A stretch of DNA of 64,000 nt from Kineosporia succinea (GTDB taxonomy: Bacteria; Actinomycetota; Actinomycetes; Actinomycetales; Kineosporiaceae). The notes beneath the pieces are model-generated. The model worked only from the letters and a program-made list of their open reading frames with translations, did not search any database and was not told where the DNA came from. The DNA is taken from the NCBI RefSeq assembly GCF_030811555.1, contig NZ_JAUSQZ010000001.1, positions 3,283,241-3,347,240 of the forward strand. The letters are read 5' to 3'. Positions 29,056 through 38,162 of the stretch are shown here, in pieces. A program made the translations under genes and the position numbers. How positions within the stretch are numbered: position 1 is the first letter of the stretch; each line of letters starts with the position of its first letter.

Positions 29056-31194
29056 GTGACCAACCCACGGCGGAGCGGAGCGGACGGTTCCGGCAGCTCA
29101 GGAGGCTCTGACGGCTCCGGCGGCTCGGAGGGCTCCGGCGTCGAGCGTCCGGGGATCGGTGACGACGATGGTCACGGTCCCGAGGCCGGTCGTGGGGTGG
29201 GTCTCGAGGCCGGGTTCGAGCCGGGGGCGGCGGTGCTTGAGGACGCGGGTCCGGGCGCCGGCTCTCGCGTCGGGTCGGGTTCGGGGTCGGGTTCCGGGTC
29301 GGGGCCGGGGGCTGGTTCCGGCTCTGGTTCCGGTTCCGAGCGCGGGCCGAGCCTCGGTCGGGGACTGATCGCCGGGCTGGCCACGACCGCCCGGGCGCTG
29401 GTGCGGCACACCCACACGGCGGAGTATCCCGACGTCAAGCCGGATCTGCCCCCGCGCAGCCGGGGTGTGATCGCGCTGCTCGCCGAGAACTGCACCAGCT
29501 GCATGCTGTGTGCCCGCGAGTGCCCGGACTGGTGCATCTACATCGAGTCCCACAAGGAAGAGGTTCCCGCCGCCGAGCCCGGCGGACGGGCCCGGCAGAA
29601 GAACGTCCTCGACCGCTTCGCCATCGACTTCTCGCTGTGCATGTACTGCGGCATCTGTATCGAGGCGTGTCCGTTCGACGCGCTGTTCTGGAGTCCGGAG
29701 TTCGAGTACGCCGAGTTCGACATCCGGGACCTGCTGCACGAGAGCGACCGGCTGGAGAGCTGGATGACCAGCGTGCCGCCCCCGCCCCTGCCCGATCCGG
29801 GGGCGGTCGAGGCGAAGGAGGTCGGCGTCGCGCGAACGGCGGCCGAGAAGGCGATCGCGGCGTACGAGGCGGCCCAGGTCGAGGCGCGGGAGGCGGAGGC
29901 GCGGGAGGCAGAAGCAGCGCGCGCCGAGGCGGAGGTGCGGGAGGCAGAGGCAGCGCGGGGCGAGGCGGAGGTGCGGGAGGCAGAGGCAGCGCGCGCCGAG
30001 GCGGAGGCGCGGGAGGCAGAGGCAGCGCGGGGCGAGGCAGAGGCGCGGGAGGCGGAAGCAGCGCGGGCCGAGGCTGAACAGGCGGAGGTTGCGCGGGCAG
30101 AAGCCGAGAAGCTCGAGGCCGAGGCGGCACGATCGGAAGCACTCGAAGCTGAGGCAGCTCCAGCGGAATCTGAGGGCCGCGAGGTTGAGGCAGCTCTGGC
30201 CGAGGTGCCTGAGCCCGAGGTGACTGAGCCCGAGGTGACTGAGCCGGAGGTGCCTGAGCCCGAGGTGACTGAGCGGGCTGAGGCTGAGCGGGCTGAAGCT
30301 GAGCGGGCTGAGGCGCGTCGACGGGAAGAGGCCGACGCCGAACGGGCCCGCAAGACCGAGTGGCTGGCCGCTGATCGGCGGGCCGCCCGCGAGGCGCGGG
30401 AGGCGGGTAGTCCGGCGGCCGGGGTGGACGAGGCCGGGTCCGCTGAGCAGGAGACGCCGAAGGCCGCCCCTCCGGCCCGGAAGAAGGCGGCGCCCGGGGC
30501 CGGCAGCGCGTCCAAGGCTTCGCCGGGGACGAGAGCGGCGGGGAGTGCTCGGAAGAGGACGTCCGCGAAGAAGGGGGCGCCCGCCGATCAGGGGACGCCC
30601 GCCGATCAGACGATGCCCGCGCAGAAGGCGACGCCCGCGCAGAAGGCGCCGCCCGCGAAGAAGACGCCCGCGCAGAAGGCGACGCCTGCGAAGAAAACGA
30701 CGCCCGCGAAGAAGGAGACGTCCGCGCGGCAGGCGCCGCCCGCTCGCACAGCGGCTGAGCCCGCCGACGTCTACCCGGCCACCGACGACACCGCGGTCAT
30801 TCCGCCGGTTCCGGATGAGATGAGCGTGGTCGAGGAGACGGCTGTCCTGCCTGCCGTTCCCGAAGACCTTGAGCCCGCCTCCTCACCGGACGAGACCACT
30901 TCCATGGCCACGGCCACCCCGACGGACACCGACGAGGCCCAGCTCCGTCTCTGGGACACCGCGGAGACGACGCTGCCCCCAACCGAGCCAACCGAGCCAA
31001 CCGAGCCAACCAAGCCAACGACACCGCCCGAGGCGACCACGAAGCCCGAGGCGACCACACCGCCCGAGGCGACCGAGACGTCCTCAAGCACCGACGAAAC
31101 CGCCGTGCTGCCCCCGGTCACCGACGACACCCAGGTTCTCCCCGCCGTCGACGACGAGCCCGGTGACCCGGAGCCGGACGGGGAACCGCGATGA
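29056..31194 (+). CDS. nuoI: NADH-quinone oxidoreductase subunit I (second cluster), giant 712-aa form
   Basis: The ferredoxin core (about 105-240) keeps both 4Fe-4S motifs: Cys146, Cys149, Cys152, Cys156 and Cys195, Cys198, Cys201, Cys205. The family is normally about 170-220 aa. Here the first 100 residues are a Ser/Gly-rich linker. After the core come a predicted charged coiled coil (about 255-450) including five exact-length 12-residue repeats, a Lys/Ala/Pro-rich segment (about 465-565) resembling histone H1 tails, and an acidic Thr/Pro-rich tail. The tail has four copies of a T(A/Q)V(L/I)P(P/A)V motif. AGGA precedes the GTG, and the stop overlaps nuoJ2 (ATGA). The frame is open throughout, with normal third-position GC, so the tails look translated. 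Confidence 0.9.
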   Translation: MTNPRRSGADGSGSSGGSDGSGGSEGSGVERPGIGDDDGHGPEAGRGVGLEAGFEPGAAVLEDAGPGAGSRVGSGSGSGSGSGPGAGSGSGSGSERGPSLGRGLIAGLATTARALVRHTHTAEYPDVKPDLPPRSRGVIALLAENCTSCMLCARECPDWCIYIESHKEEVPAAEPGGRARQKNVLDRFAIDFSLCMYCGICIEACPFDALFWSPEFEYAEFDIRDLLHESDRLESWMTSVPPPPLPDPGAVEAKEVGVARTAAEKAIAAYEAAQVEAREAEAREAEAARAEAEVREAEAARGEAEVREAEAARAEAEAREAEAARGEAEAREAEAARAEAEQAEVARAEAEKLEAEAARSEALEAEAAPAESEGREVEAALAEVPEPEVTEPEVTEPEVPEPEVTERAEAERAEAERAEARRREEADAERARKTEWLAADRRAAREAREAGSPAAGVDEAGSAEQETPKAAPPARKKAAPGAGSASKASPGTRAAGSARKRTSAKKGAPADQGTPADQTMPAQKATPAQKAPPAKKTPAQKATPAKKTTPAKKETSARQAPPARTAAEPADVYPATDDTAVIPPVPDEMSVVEETAVLPAVPEDLEPASSPDETTSMATATPTDTDEAQLRLWDTAETTLPPTEPTEPTEPTKPTTPPEATTKPEATTPPEATETSSSTDETAVLPPVTDDTQVLPAVDDEPGDPEPDGEPR
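29902..30081 (+). repeat. 36-bp x 5 tandem repeat inside nuoI2
   Basis: Five consecutive 36-nt units encode REAEAAR(A/G)EAE(V/A/Q), residues 283-342. Units differ by a few synonymous or Ala/Gly and Val/Ala changes. The heptad-like spacing of Ala and Glu/Arg predicts a long, highly charged helix or coiled coil. Confidence 0.9.
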
Positions 31195-31721
31195 GCGGCC
31201 TCGAGGTGATCTTCATCGCCCTGGCCGTGCTGTCCGCCGCGTCCGGACTCCTCGCCGTGACCAGCCCCCGCGTCGTGCACTGCGCCCTCTGGCTCGTCGT
31301 CTGCCTCGGGGCCCTGGCCGGCGTCTACCTGGTCCTCGGGGCCGAAGTGGTCGCGCTGGTGCAACTTCTGGTCTACGTCGGTGCGGTCGTCGTGCTGGTG
31401 ATCTTCGCCCTCATGCTCACCCGGGCCCCGATCGAACGCAGCGACCGCCTCGACGGACCACCCTGGCAGCGGCTCACGGCCTCGGTCGCGGGAATCGCGG
31501 TCGGCGGCATCCTGGCGGGGACCCTGATCTACGCCTTACGGGGCACTACCGTCGAGGTCCGTGGCGACCAGGGGGCGGCGCGGCCCATCGGTGAGGCCGT
31601 GTTCTCGGGCTGGCTGCTGCCGTTCGAGCTGCTCTCGGTCTTGCTCCTGGCATCACTGGTGGCCGCGATCGCGGTCTCGAGAAGCCGGAACAACGACAAC
31701 CAGGAGGACGGGCAGGCATGA
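31191..31721 (+). CDS. nuoJ: NADH-quinone oxidoreductase subunit J (second cluster)
   Basis: A 176-aa five-helix membrane subunit. The conserved helix [23 protein letters not shown] is represented by [16 protein letters not shown]. Unlike the 317-aa copy of the main operon it has only a short charged tail. It is coupled by ATGA overlaps to nuoI2 upstream and nuoK2 downstream. Confidence 0.93.
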   Translation: MSGLEVIFIALAVLSAASGLLAVTSPRVVHCALWLVVCLGALAGVYLVLGAEVVALVQLLVYVGAVVVLVIFALMLTRAPIERSDRLDGPPWQRLTASVAGIAVGGILAGTLIYALRGTTVEVRGDQGAARPIGEAVFSGWLLPFELLSVLLLASLVAAIAVSRSRNNDNQEDGQA

Positions 31722-32107
31722 TCCACCTGCTCGGCCCCGCCGTGCTGGCCTGCGTCCTGGCGGGCATCGGCGTCTACGGGATCCTCGCCCGCCGCAACGC
31801 CGTCCTCGTCCTGATCGGCGCCGAACTCCTGCTCAACGCCGCCAACGTGCTGCTCGTCGCCGCCTCCGCCCTCCCCGCGGGCGGCCTGGCCGGGCTGGAG
31901 CAGAGCGGGCTGGAGCAGAGCCAGAGCTACCAGGACCCCCTGATCCCCGGCCAGGTCATGACCATCTTCGTGATCACCGTGGCCGCCGCCGAGATCGGCG
32001 TCGGTCTGGCCGTCGTGCTGCTGCTCTTCCGCGCCCGTCAGACGGTCGAGCTGACCGAGGTCCGCGAACTCGGCGAGGCGTCCCCGAACTACAGGGAGAC
32101 GCCGTGA
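31718..32107 (+). CDS. nuoK: NADH-quinone oxidoreductase subunit K (second cluster)
   Basis: A 129-aa three-helix subunit. The helix-2 motif ARRNAVLVLIGAELLLNAAN with its Glu and the helix-3 AAAEIGVGLAVVLL are conserved. About 20 extra residues between helices 2 and 3 contain a short direct repeat, GLEQSGLEQS. The start and stop overlap the neighbouring genes by 4 nt. Confidence 0.93.
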   Translation: MIHLLGPAVLACVLAGIGVYGILARRNAVLVLIGAELLLNAANVLLVAASALPAGGLAGLEQSGLEQSQSYQDPLIPGQVMTIFVITVAAAEIGVGLAVVLLLFRARQTVELTEVRELGEASPNYRETP

Positions 32108-34020
32108 CCGAGTCCGCCGCCATCCTCACCGTCGTCCTGCCCGTCGCCGCCGCGGTCTTCGGCCTCGTCAGCCACCACCGGGGCTGGGCCACCGACTGGG
32201 CCGTGCTCGGATCACTCGGCGCCCTGGCCGCCGCGATCACCGAACTGGTGCTGGTCGGCGGCGACGGACCGGTCCCGGCGTTCGGCTTCCTCGGCCGCGC
32301 CCAGCTCGGCAGCACCACCATCGACCTCACCCTGCGCTCCGACGAGCTCTCCGCCGCCGTCGCCGTGCTCGTCGGCCTGGTCGCGTTCTGCGTCCAGCTC
32401 TACTCGACCGCCTACCTCCCTGACCGGCCCGAGAACCGTTACCCCGCCTACGCGTCCACCGTCTCGCTGTTCACCGCCGCGATGATGCTCGTGATCCACG
32501 CCGGTGACCTCGTGCTCCTGCTCATCGGCTGGGAGATCATGGGCCTGGCCTCGTACCTGCTGGTCGGCCACCACAGCGAACGGGAGAGCGCGAGACGGGC
32601 CGCCACGAAGGCCTTCCTGGTCACCCGGGTCGGCGACATCGGCGTCGTGCTGGCCGTGGTGGTGCTGATCGCCGGCGCGGGCACCACGTCGATCGGCGAC
32701 CTCAACCAGGCGGCCACCGAGAACGAGATCGGCCACGGCACGCTCGTCGCGGCCGGGTCGCTGCTGCTGGCCGGCGCGATCGGCAAGTCCGCCCAGTTCC
32801 CGCTGCACATCTGGCTTCCCGACGCGATGGAGGGCCCGACCCCGGTCTCCGCGCTGATCCACGCCGCCACCATGGTCGCCGCCGGGGTCTTCCTGGCCGC
32901 CCGGCTGCTGCCGCTCTACCTGACCGTGCCCGGCGTGCTGCAGACCGGAGCCGTCCTGGCCTCGATCAGCATGGTCGGCGCCGCCCTCGCGGCCCTGGCC
33001 CAGACCGACCTGAAACGCCTCCTCGCCTACTCCACGATCAGCCAGGTCGCCTACATGCTGGGCGCGGTCTGCGTCGCCTACGGCCGCGACACCGAGGCCG
33101 ACCCGACGGCGCTCGCCGCCCCGGGCGTCCTTCATCTGCTCTCCCACGGGGCCTTCAAGGCCCTGCTCTTCCTGGCCGCCGGCTGCATCGTGCACGTGGC
33201 CGGCTCGACCGCGCTCGCCGACATGGGCGGTCTCTGGCGCACCCACCGCAGCCTGGCCGCGCTGTTCGGCATCGGCCTGCTGGGGCTGGCCGGGATCCCG
33301 CCGTTCGGCGGGTTCTGGTCGAAGGAGGCCGTGCTGTCCGCGGCCGACGAGGCCGCTCACGCCGGGGCCTGGGAGGGGTGGACCGTGCTCGTCGCGGGGG
33401 TGGCGACGGTCGTGCTGACCGGTCTGTACGCGGGACGGGCCTGGGCGATCGTGGCGATGGGGCGTTCCCCGGTGCCGCCCGTGGTGGGGGACGCGGTGAG
33501 CGAGGAGCCGCACGAGACGCCCGCTCCCGGAGGGAAGGCGCCGGTCCCGTTCGCGATGATGCTGCCGCTGTACGTGCTGGCCGTTCCCACCGGGCTCCTC
33601 GGTCTGGTGCTGCTGTGGCCCCCGGATCTGCTGCGCGGCGTGGAGATCCAGCCCGGTACCGCGATCACCGGTGCGCTGCTGGCGCTTTCGGGGATCGGCT
33701 GGGCGGTCTCGGCTCCTCGCCTGGGGACGCCCGACATCACGCACGCCCTGCCGTCCGGTACCCGGGTGGTCATGCAGAACGCCTTCGGCTTCGACGTCGT
33801 GGCCGACGTGCTCGTGGTCCGGCCCACCCTGCGTCTGGCCCGCGCGGTGCAGCGTCTCGAGCAGGACGTGGTGGACGCCTACGTGCGCGGCGTGCACCCG
33901 GTCACGGCGGTCGCCGGGGTGGTGCTGCGCCGGGCCCAGACCGGTCTCGCCACCGGTTACGCGGCCTGGGTCTTCGTCGGCGCGGTCGTGGTCGCGGTGG
34001 CCGGGATGGTGCTCATATGA
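32104..34020 (+). CDS. nuoL: NADH-quinone oxidoreductase subunit L (second cluster)
   Basis: A 638-aa antiporter-like pumping subunit. The TM5 glutamate is present in LLLIGWEIMGLASYLLVG, and the signature [19 protein letters not shown] and [17 protein letters not shown] are intact, so pumping should be possible. GTG 32104 was chosen for its GTGA overlap with the nuoK2 stop; upstream reading in this frame crosses nuoJ2 and nuoK2. A terminal helix corresponding to the lateral helix anchor is present. Confidence 0.94.
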   Translation: MTESAAILTVVLPVAAAVFGLVSHHRGWATDWAVLGSLGALAAAITELVLVGGDGPVPAFGFLGRAQLGSTTIDLTLRSDELSAAVAVLVGLVAFCVQLYSTAYLPDRPENRYPAYASTVSLFTAAMMLVIHAGDLVLLLIGWEIMGLASYLLVGHHSERESARRAATKAFLVTRVGDIGVVLAVVVLIAGAGTTSIGDLNQAATENEIGHGTLVAAGSLLLAGAIGKSAQFPLHIWLPDAMEGPTPVSALIHAATMVAAGVFLAARLLPLYLTVPGVLQTGAVLASISMVGAALAALAQTDLKRLLAYSTISQVAYMLGAVCVAYGRDTEADPTALAAPGVLHLLSHGAFKALLFLAAGCIVHVAGSTALADMGGLWRTHRSLAALFGIGLLGLAGIPPFGGFWSKEAVLSAADEAAHAGAWEGWTVLVAGVATVVLTGLYAGRAWAIVAMGRSPVPPVVGDAVSEEPHETPAPGGKAPVPFAMMLPLYVLAVPTGLLGLVLLWPPDLLRGVEIQPGTAITGALLALSGIGWAVSAPRLGTPDITHALPSGTRVVMQNAFGFDVVADVLVVRPTLRLARAVQRLEQDVVDAYVRGVHPVTAVAGVVLRRAQTGLATGYAAWVFVGAVVVAVAGMVLI

Positions 34021-35546
34021 CCTGGCTCCTGCCCGCCCTCGTGCTGACGCCCCTGGTCGGCTCGGTGCTGCTGCTGGGCCTGCCCCGGCTCGACGGGGTG
34101 GTCGCCGCCCGCCTGGGCACCCTGGTCGGGCTGGCCACGCTGGTGCTCGGCGTCCTCGCCACCGTGCAGACCGGGCTCGACGGGTTCGGGCGCACCCAGC
34201 TCGAGGTCCGCATCGCGTGGGTGCCCGCCCTCGGTCTCGAGGCACACCTGGGTATGGACGGGGTGAGCGCACCTCTCGTGCTGCTCACCGGGCTGCTCTC
34301 GGTGCTGGTCTGCGGGCACCTCGTCCGCAACCGGCCCGACCGGAACCTCCTCGCCTGCGTGCTCGCGGTGACCGGCGGCGCGATCGCCACCTTCACCGCC
34401 CTCGACCTGCTGCTCTTCTTCATCGCGTTCGAGACCGTGCTGATCCCGATGTGGTTCGTGATCCGGGTCTGGGGCGACACCTCGCAGCCCGAGCGCCCCG
34501 GCCGGCCCGGCGGGGTGCGGGCCCGTGACGACGCGGCGGCCCGCTTCGTGCTCTACACCGCCACCGGCTCGGCCCTGATGCTGCTCGGGATCATCCTGGT
34601 GATCGCCCGCGCGGGCACCTCCGACCTGACCGAGCTGATCGCCCGCGGCGGCACCGGCCTGACGTCCACCGAGCAGACCGTGGCCGCCGTGCTGATCGTG
34701 CTCGGCCTGGCCGTGAAGACCCCGATGTGGCCGCTGCACACCTGGTTGCCCCCGGCCCACACCATCGCCCCGACCGCCGGATCGGTGCTGCTCGCCGGGA
34801 TCCTGCTCAAGCTCGGCACCTACGGCCTGGTGCGCGTGGCGGTGCCGGTACTGCCCGCCGGGGTGCAGAACATCGCGCCCTGGCTGGGCGGTTTCGCGGT
34901 CGCCGGCATCGTCTGGGCCGGCCTGGTCTGCCTGACCGAGCGCGACCTGAAGCGGCTCGTGGCCCAGTCGTCGGTCGCGCACATGGGCTTCGTACTGCTC
35001 GGCGTCGCCTCGATGACCCCGACCGGGCTGCAGGGCGCGCTCTACGCCAACATCGCGCACGGCGTGGTCAGCGCCCTGCTGTTCCTCGTCGTCGGCGCGC
35101 TGAAGGACCGCCACCACAGCGCCGACCTGACCGAGCTCGGACCCGGCCTGCGCGACCGGCTGCCCCGCCTGGGCTGGTTCCTCACCCTGGGCGCCGTCGC
35201 CGGCCTGGGCCTGCCCGGTCTGGCCGTGTTCTGGGGGGAGCTGCTCGCGATCGCCGGGGCCTGGCAGTCCACGACCCTCGGCCGCCCGTACGCCGTGATC
35301 GCCGCCGTCGGCACCGTGATCGCGGCGGCCTACTGGCTGCGGGTGCTCAGGGTGCTCTGGCAGGGCACCCCCGACGACGGCCGCTTCGACGGGCAGCACA
35401 TCCCGGACGCCACCACCCACGAGACCACCACCGTCATGCCCCTGGTCGTGCTCACCGTCGTCCTCGGCCTGGTGCCCGGCCCGCTCCTGTCCACCACGGC
35501 GGGCGTCGTGCGCCTGCTCCTGCCCGGCGGGGGAGTGGTGCCCTGA
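34017..35546 (+). CDS. nuoM: NADH-quinone oxidoreductase subunit M (second cluster)
   Basis: A 509-aa antiporter-like pumping subunit. It carries the TM5 glutamate in LLFFIAFETVLIPMWFVI and the motif VKTPMWPLHTWLPPAH, where the usual DAH/DAA is PAH. The ATG overlaps the nuoL2 TGA, and the stop shares its last A with the nuoN2 ATG (TGATG). Confidence 0.94.
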   Translation: MTWLLPALVLTPLVGSVLLLGLPRLDGVVAARLGTLVGLATLVLGVLATVQTGLDGFGRTQLEVRIAWVPALGLEAHLGMDGVSAPLVLLTGLLSVLVCGHLVRNRPDRNLLACVLAVTGGAIATFTALDLLLFFIAFETVLIPMWFVIRVWGDTSQPERPGRPGGVRARDDAAARFVLYTATGSALMLLGIILVIARAGTSDLTELIARGGTGLTSTEQTVAAVLIVLGLAVKTPMWPLHTWLPPAHTIAPTAGSVLLAGILLKLGTYGLVRVAVPVLPAGVQNIAPWLGGFAVAGIVWAGLVCLTERDLKRLVAQSSVAHMGFVLLGVASMTPTGLQGALYANIAHGVVSALLFLVVGALKDRHHSADLTELGPGLRDRLPRLGWFLTLGAVAGLGLPGLAVFWGELLAIAGAWQSTTLGRPYAVIAAVGTVIAAAYWLRVLRVLWQGTPDDGRFDGQHIPDATTHETTTVMPLVVLTVVLGLVPGPLLSTTAGVVRLLLPGGGVVP

Positions 35547-37105
35547 TGCTTTCCCACCTGACCGAGGTCTCCGGACGTCTCACCGGCGTCCCCTCGATCG
35601 ACCCGGTCGCCCTGCTGCCGGTCGTCGCCCCCGTCGTCGCCCTGCTGCTCGTGCTCCTCATCGACGTCGTCCGACCGGTTCGGCCGCTGCTCGACGTCGT
35701 CGCCGTCGCCGGCCTGCTCACCGCCGCCGGAGGCGTCGCCTTCCTGGCCCTGGGCGACGACCGGAGCACGGCCTGCTCCGCCGGCTTCCTCGTCGGCTCC
35801 TCACCGCCGCCCACCCCCCTGAACGCCGCCGAACTCGGCTTCGGCTGCTCGTACGTCGTCTCCGACCTCACCCTCACCGTGCAGGCGATCGTGCTCGCCG
35901 CCGCCCTCGGCTGCCTGCTGCTCACCCTGAACGGCCCGGGCGCGAAAGACCGCACCGCCCACCACACCCTGCTCCTCGCCACCGTGGCCGGCGCCACCGC
36001 GCTGGCCGGGGCCCGCGACCTGGCCACCCTCACCGTCGCCCTGGAGACCGCGACCCTGCCCACCATCGGCCTGATCGCCCTGCGCCGCGACGCCCAGGGA
36101 GCCCAGGCCGCCGTCACCATGCTCCTCACCGCCGTCGCCTCGCTCGGCCTGCTCCTGTTCGGCGTGGCCCTGCTCTTCCTGGCCACCGGCTCGCTCTACC
36201 TGGAGCGCATCGCGGACGTGCTCGCCACCGGCCCCGACCGGCCCGTGCTGCTCGTCGCGGTGGCCGGCACCGGGCTGGCGCTCGCGGGCATCGGCTTCAA
36301 GATCTCGCTGGTCCCCTTCCACCTGTGGACCCCCGACACCTACGCCGGCGCCCCGCTGCCGATCGCCGCGTTCCTGTCCACCGTGTCGAAGACGGCCGGC
36401 CTGACCGCCGCGGTGGTGCTGCTGGCCCTCGGCCTGCCCGCGCTGCACGCGGCCTGGGCCCCGCTGGTCGGCGTGCTGGCCGCGGTGACGATGACCGTCG
36501 GCAACCTGGTGGCCCTGCGGCAGACAGTGGCCGTGCGCCTGCTCGCCTGGTCGACCGTGGCCCAGGCCGGCTGGGTGGTGCTGCCGCTCGCCGCGGTCGG
36601 GCCCTCGCGCGACAGCGTCAGTGAGGCGGTCTCGGCCTCGCTCGGCTACCTGCTGGCCTACGTGGTGGCCGGCCTGGCCGTGTTCTCGGTGGTGGTGCTG
36701 GTCGCCCGGCACCACCGCGCCGGTGAGGAGCACACCCTCGAGGCCTACCGGGGTCTGGGCCGCACCGAGCCGGTGGCGAGCGCGGTGCTCGCCTTCGCCC
36801 TGTTCTGCCTGGCCGGGCTGCCGCCGGGGGTGATGGGCCTGATCGCGAAGGTCGTGGTCCTGCGCCCGGTGGTGGACGAGGGGCCGGGGTGGGTCGCCGT
36901 GGTCGCCGCCCTCAACGTGGCACTGGCCCTGGCCTACTACCTCCGCTGGACCGCCCTGCTCGTGGGAACACCTGAGCAGGCTCCGCCCCGGTGGCGGCTT
37001 CGCCCGGCCGAGGGGATCGTGTTGGGGGGCGCCGCGGCAGGTTGTGTCGGTCTGTCCGTGGGAGCTGGGACGATTGCCGGGTTACTCCCGGGTGTTCTCC
37101 AATAG
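35546..37105 (+). CDS. nuoN: NADH-quinone oxidoreductase subunit N (second cluster)
   Basis: A 519-aa pumping subunit. The conserved glutamate is in LTVALETATLPTIGLIAL, and KISLVPFHLWTPDTYAGAPLPIAAFL matches the NuoN broken-helix region (PFHLWTPDTYAGAP). It ends the second cluster. A hairpin follows 24 nt after the stop, then htpX. Confidence 0.93.
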   Translation: MLSHLTEVSGRLTGVPSIDPVALLPVVAPVVALLLVLLIDVVRPVRPLLDVVAVAGLLTAAGGVAFLALGDDRSTACSAGFLVGSSPPPTPLNAAELGFGCSYVVSDLTLTVQAIVLAAALGCLLLTLNGPGAKDRTAHHTLLLATVAGATALAGARDLATLTVALETATLPTIGLIALRRDAQGAQAAVTMLLTAVASLGLLLFGVALLFLATGSLYLERIADVLATGPDRPVLLVAVAGTGLALAGIGFKISLVPFHLWTPDTYAGAPLPIAAFLSTVSKTAGLTAAVVLLALGLPALHAAWAPLVGVLAAVTMTVGNLVALRQTVAVRLLAWSTVAQAGWVVLPLAAVGPSRDSVSEAVSASLGYLLAYVVAGLAVFSVVVLVARHHRAGEEHTLEAYRGLGRTEPVASAVLAFALFCLAGLPPGVMGLIAKVVVLRPVVDEGPGWVAVVAALNVALALAYYLRWTALLVGTPEQAPPRWRLRPAEGIVLGGAAAGCVGLSVGAGTIAGLLPGVLQ

Positions 37106-37128
37106 GGGCCCGGGAACGTGATCAGGCC

Positions 37129-37157
37129 GGGCACCGTTGAGTTTCCTGACGGTGCCC
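37129..37157 (+). terminator. Hairpin after nuoN2 / in htpX leader
   Basis: A 9-bp perfect stem, GGGCACCGT/ACGGTGCCC, with an 11-nt loop sits between nuoN2 and the htpX start. It could terminate the nuo2 message or structure the htpX leader; no T tract follows. Confidence 0.45.
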
Positions 37158-37193
37158 AGTGGCATCGATCGTGAGGAGTCAGGGAGCATCGAG

Positions 37194-38051
37194 ATGCACA
37201 GTCATTTCAACGGGCTGAAGACCGCCGTTCTGCTGGGTGGCATGTCGGCCTTCTTGATGGTGATCGGCGGGATCTTCGCCGGGCGCGTCGGGTTGATCAT
37301 TGCTTTCGGCATCTCACTGGCCATCAGCGGGTACCAGTACTGGAACTCCGGCAAGATGGCGATCAGGTCCATGCGGGCGAGGCCGGTCAGCGAGGCCGAG
37401 CAGCCCGTGATGTACCGCATCGTGCGTGAGCTGGCCAACGAGGCCCGTCAGCCGATGCCGGCGCTGTACATCTCCCCGACCATGGCGCCCAACGCCTTCG
37501 CCACGGGCCGCAATCCCCGCAACGCCGCGGTCTGCTGCACCGAGGGCATTCTGCAGATTCTCGACGAGCGTGAGCTGCGCGGCGTGCTCGGCCATGAGCT
37601 GATGCACGTCTACAACCGCGACATCCTCACCGCCTCGATCGCGGGGGCCCTGGCCAGCGCCATCACCTTCATCGCGAACTTCGCGTTCTTCTTCGGCGGC
37701 AGCAACGACGAGGAGCGCCCGAACTTCGTCGCGATGATCGCGTTCTCGCTGCTCGGCCCGCTCGCGGCCGGCGTGATCCAGATGGCGATCAGCCGCACCC
37801 GCGAGTACGACGCCGACGAAGACGGCGCCAAGCTCACCGGTGACCCGCTCGCGCTGGCCTCGGCCCTGCGCAAGCTCGAGATGGGCACCCGGCAGCTGCC
37901 GCTCCCGCCCGAGCGGGAACTGGTCAACGCCAGCCACATGATGATCGCCAACCCGTTCCGCGGTGGCGGTGTGGCCAAGCTGTTCGCGACCCACCCGCCG
38001 ATGGCCGACCGCATCGCCCGCCTCGAGGCGATGGCCGGCTACCGCCGCTAG
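37194..38051 (+). CDS. htpX: HtpX-like M48 family membrane zinc metalloprotease
   Basis: A 285-aa membrane protease for quality control of membrane proteins. It has two N-terminal helices (about 9-27 and 31-48), a zinc site HELMH (134-138) with third ligand Glu204 in REYDADEDG, and another hydrophobic pair between them. ATG 37194 is preceded by GGAGTCAGGGAG; reading further upstream (from 37137) has no domain support. I recall htpX next to the second nuo cluster in Streptomyces, which fits a role in surveillance of respiratory membrane complexes. Confidence 0.92.
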   Translation: MHSHFNGLKTAVLLGGMSAFLMVIGGIFAGRVGLIIAFGISLAISGYQYWNSGKMAIRSMRARPVSEAEQPVMYRIVRELANEARQPMPALYISPTMAPNAFATGRNPRNAAVCCTEGILQILDERELRGVLGHELMHVYNRDILTASIAGALASAITFIANFAFFFGGSNDEERPNFVAMIAFSLLGPLAAGVIQMAISRTREYDADEDGAKLTGDPLALASALRKLEMGTRQLPLPPERELVNASHMMIANPFRGGGVAKLFATHPPMADRIARLEAMAGYRR

Positions 38052-38064
38052 GCCCTGCCCTTCC

Positions 38065-38117
38065 ACGACACGAGATCAGCCCCCGGAGCCGTCGCTCGGC
38101 TCCGGGGGCTGTGTCGT
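38065..38117. terminator. Strong bidirectional terminator
   Basis: A perfect 14-bp stem (AGCCCCCGGAGCCG/CGGCTCCGGGGGCT) with a 5-nt loop is flanked by further complementary ACGACAC/GTGTCGT. It lies between htpX and the convergent ANTAR-like gene. Confidence 0.85.
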
Positions 38118-38162
38118 TCCGGGACTCTCACCCGAGCCGGAGGTGCGGTGAGGCACCGGGGC

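Noticed and set aside
29056-31194. Frameshift or gene fusion artefact joining nuoI2 to an unrelated downstream gene
   Set aside because: The frame is open from the ferredoxin core to the nuoJ2 ATGA overlap, repeats are all multiples of three, and no internal ribosome binding site or start with a recognisable domain is visible in the tail.
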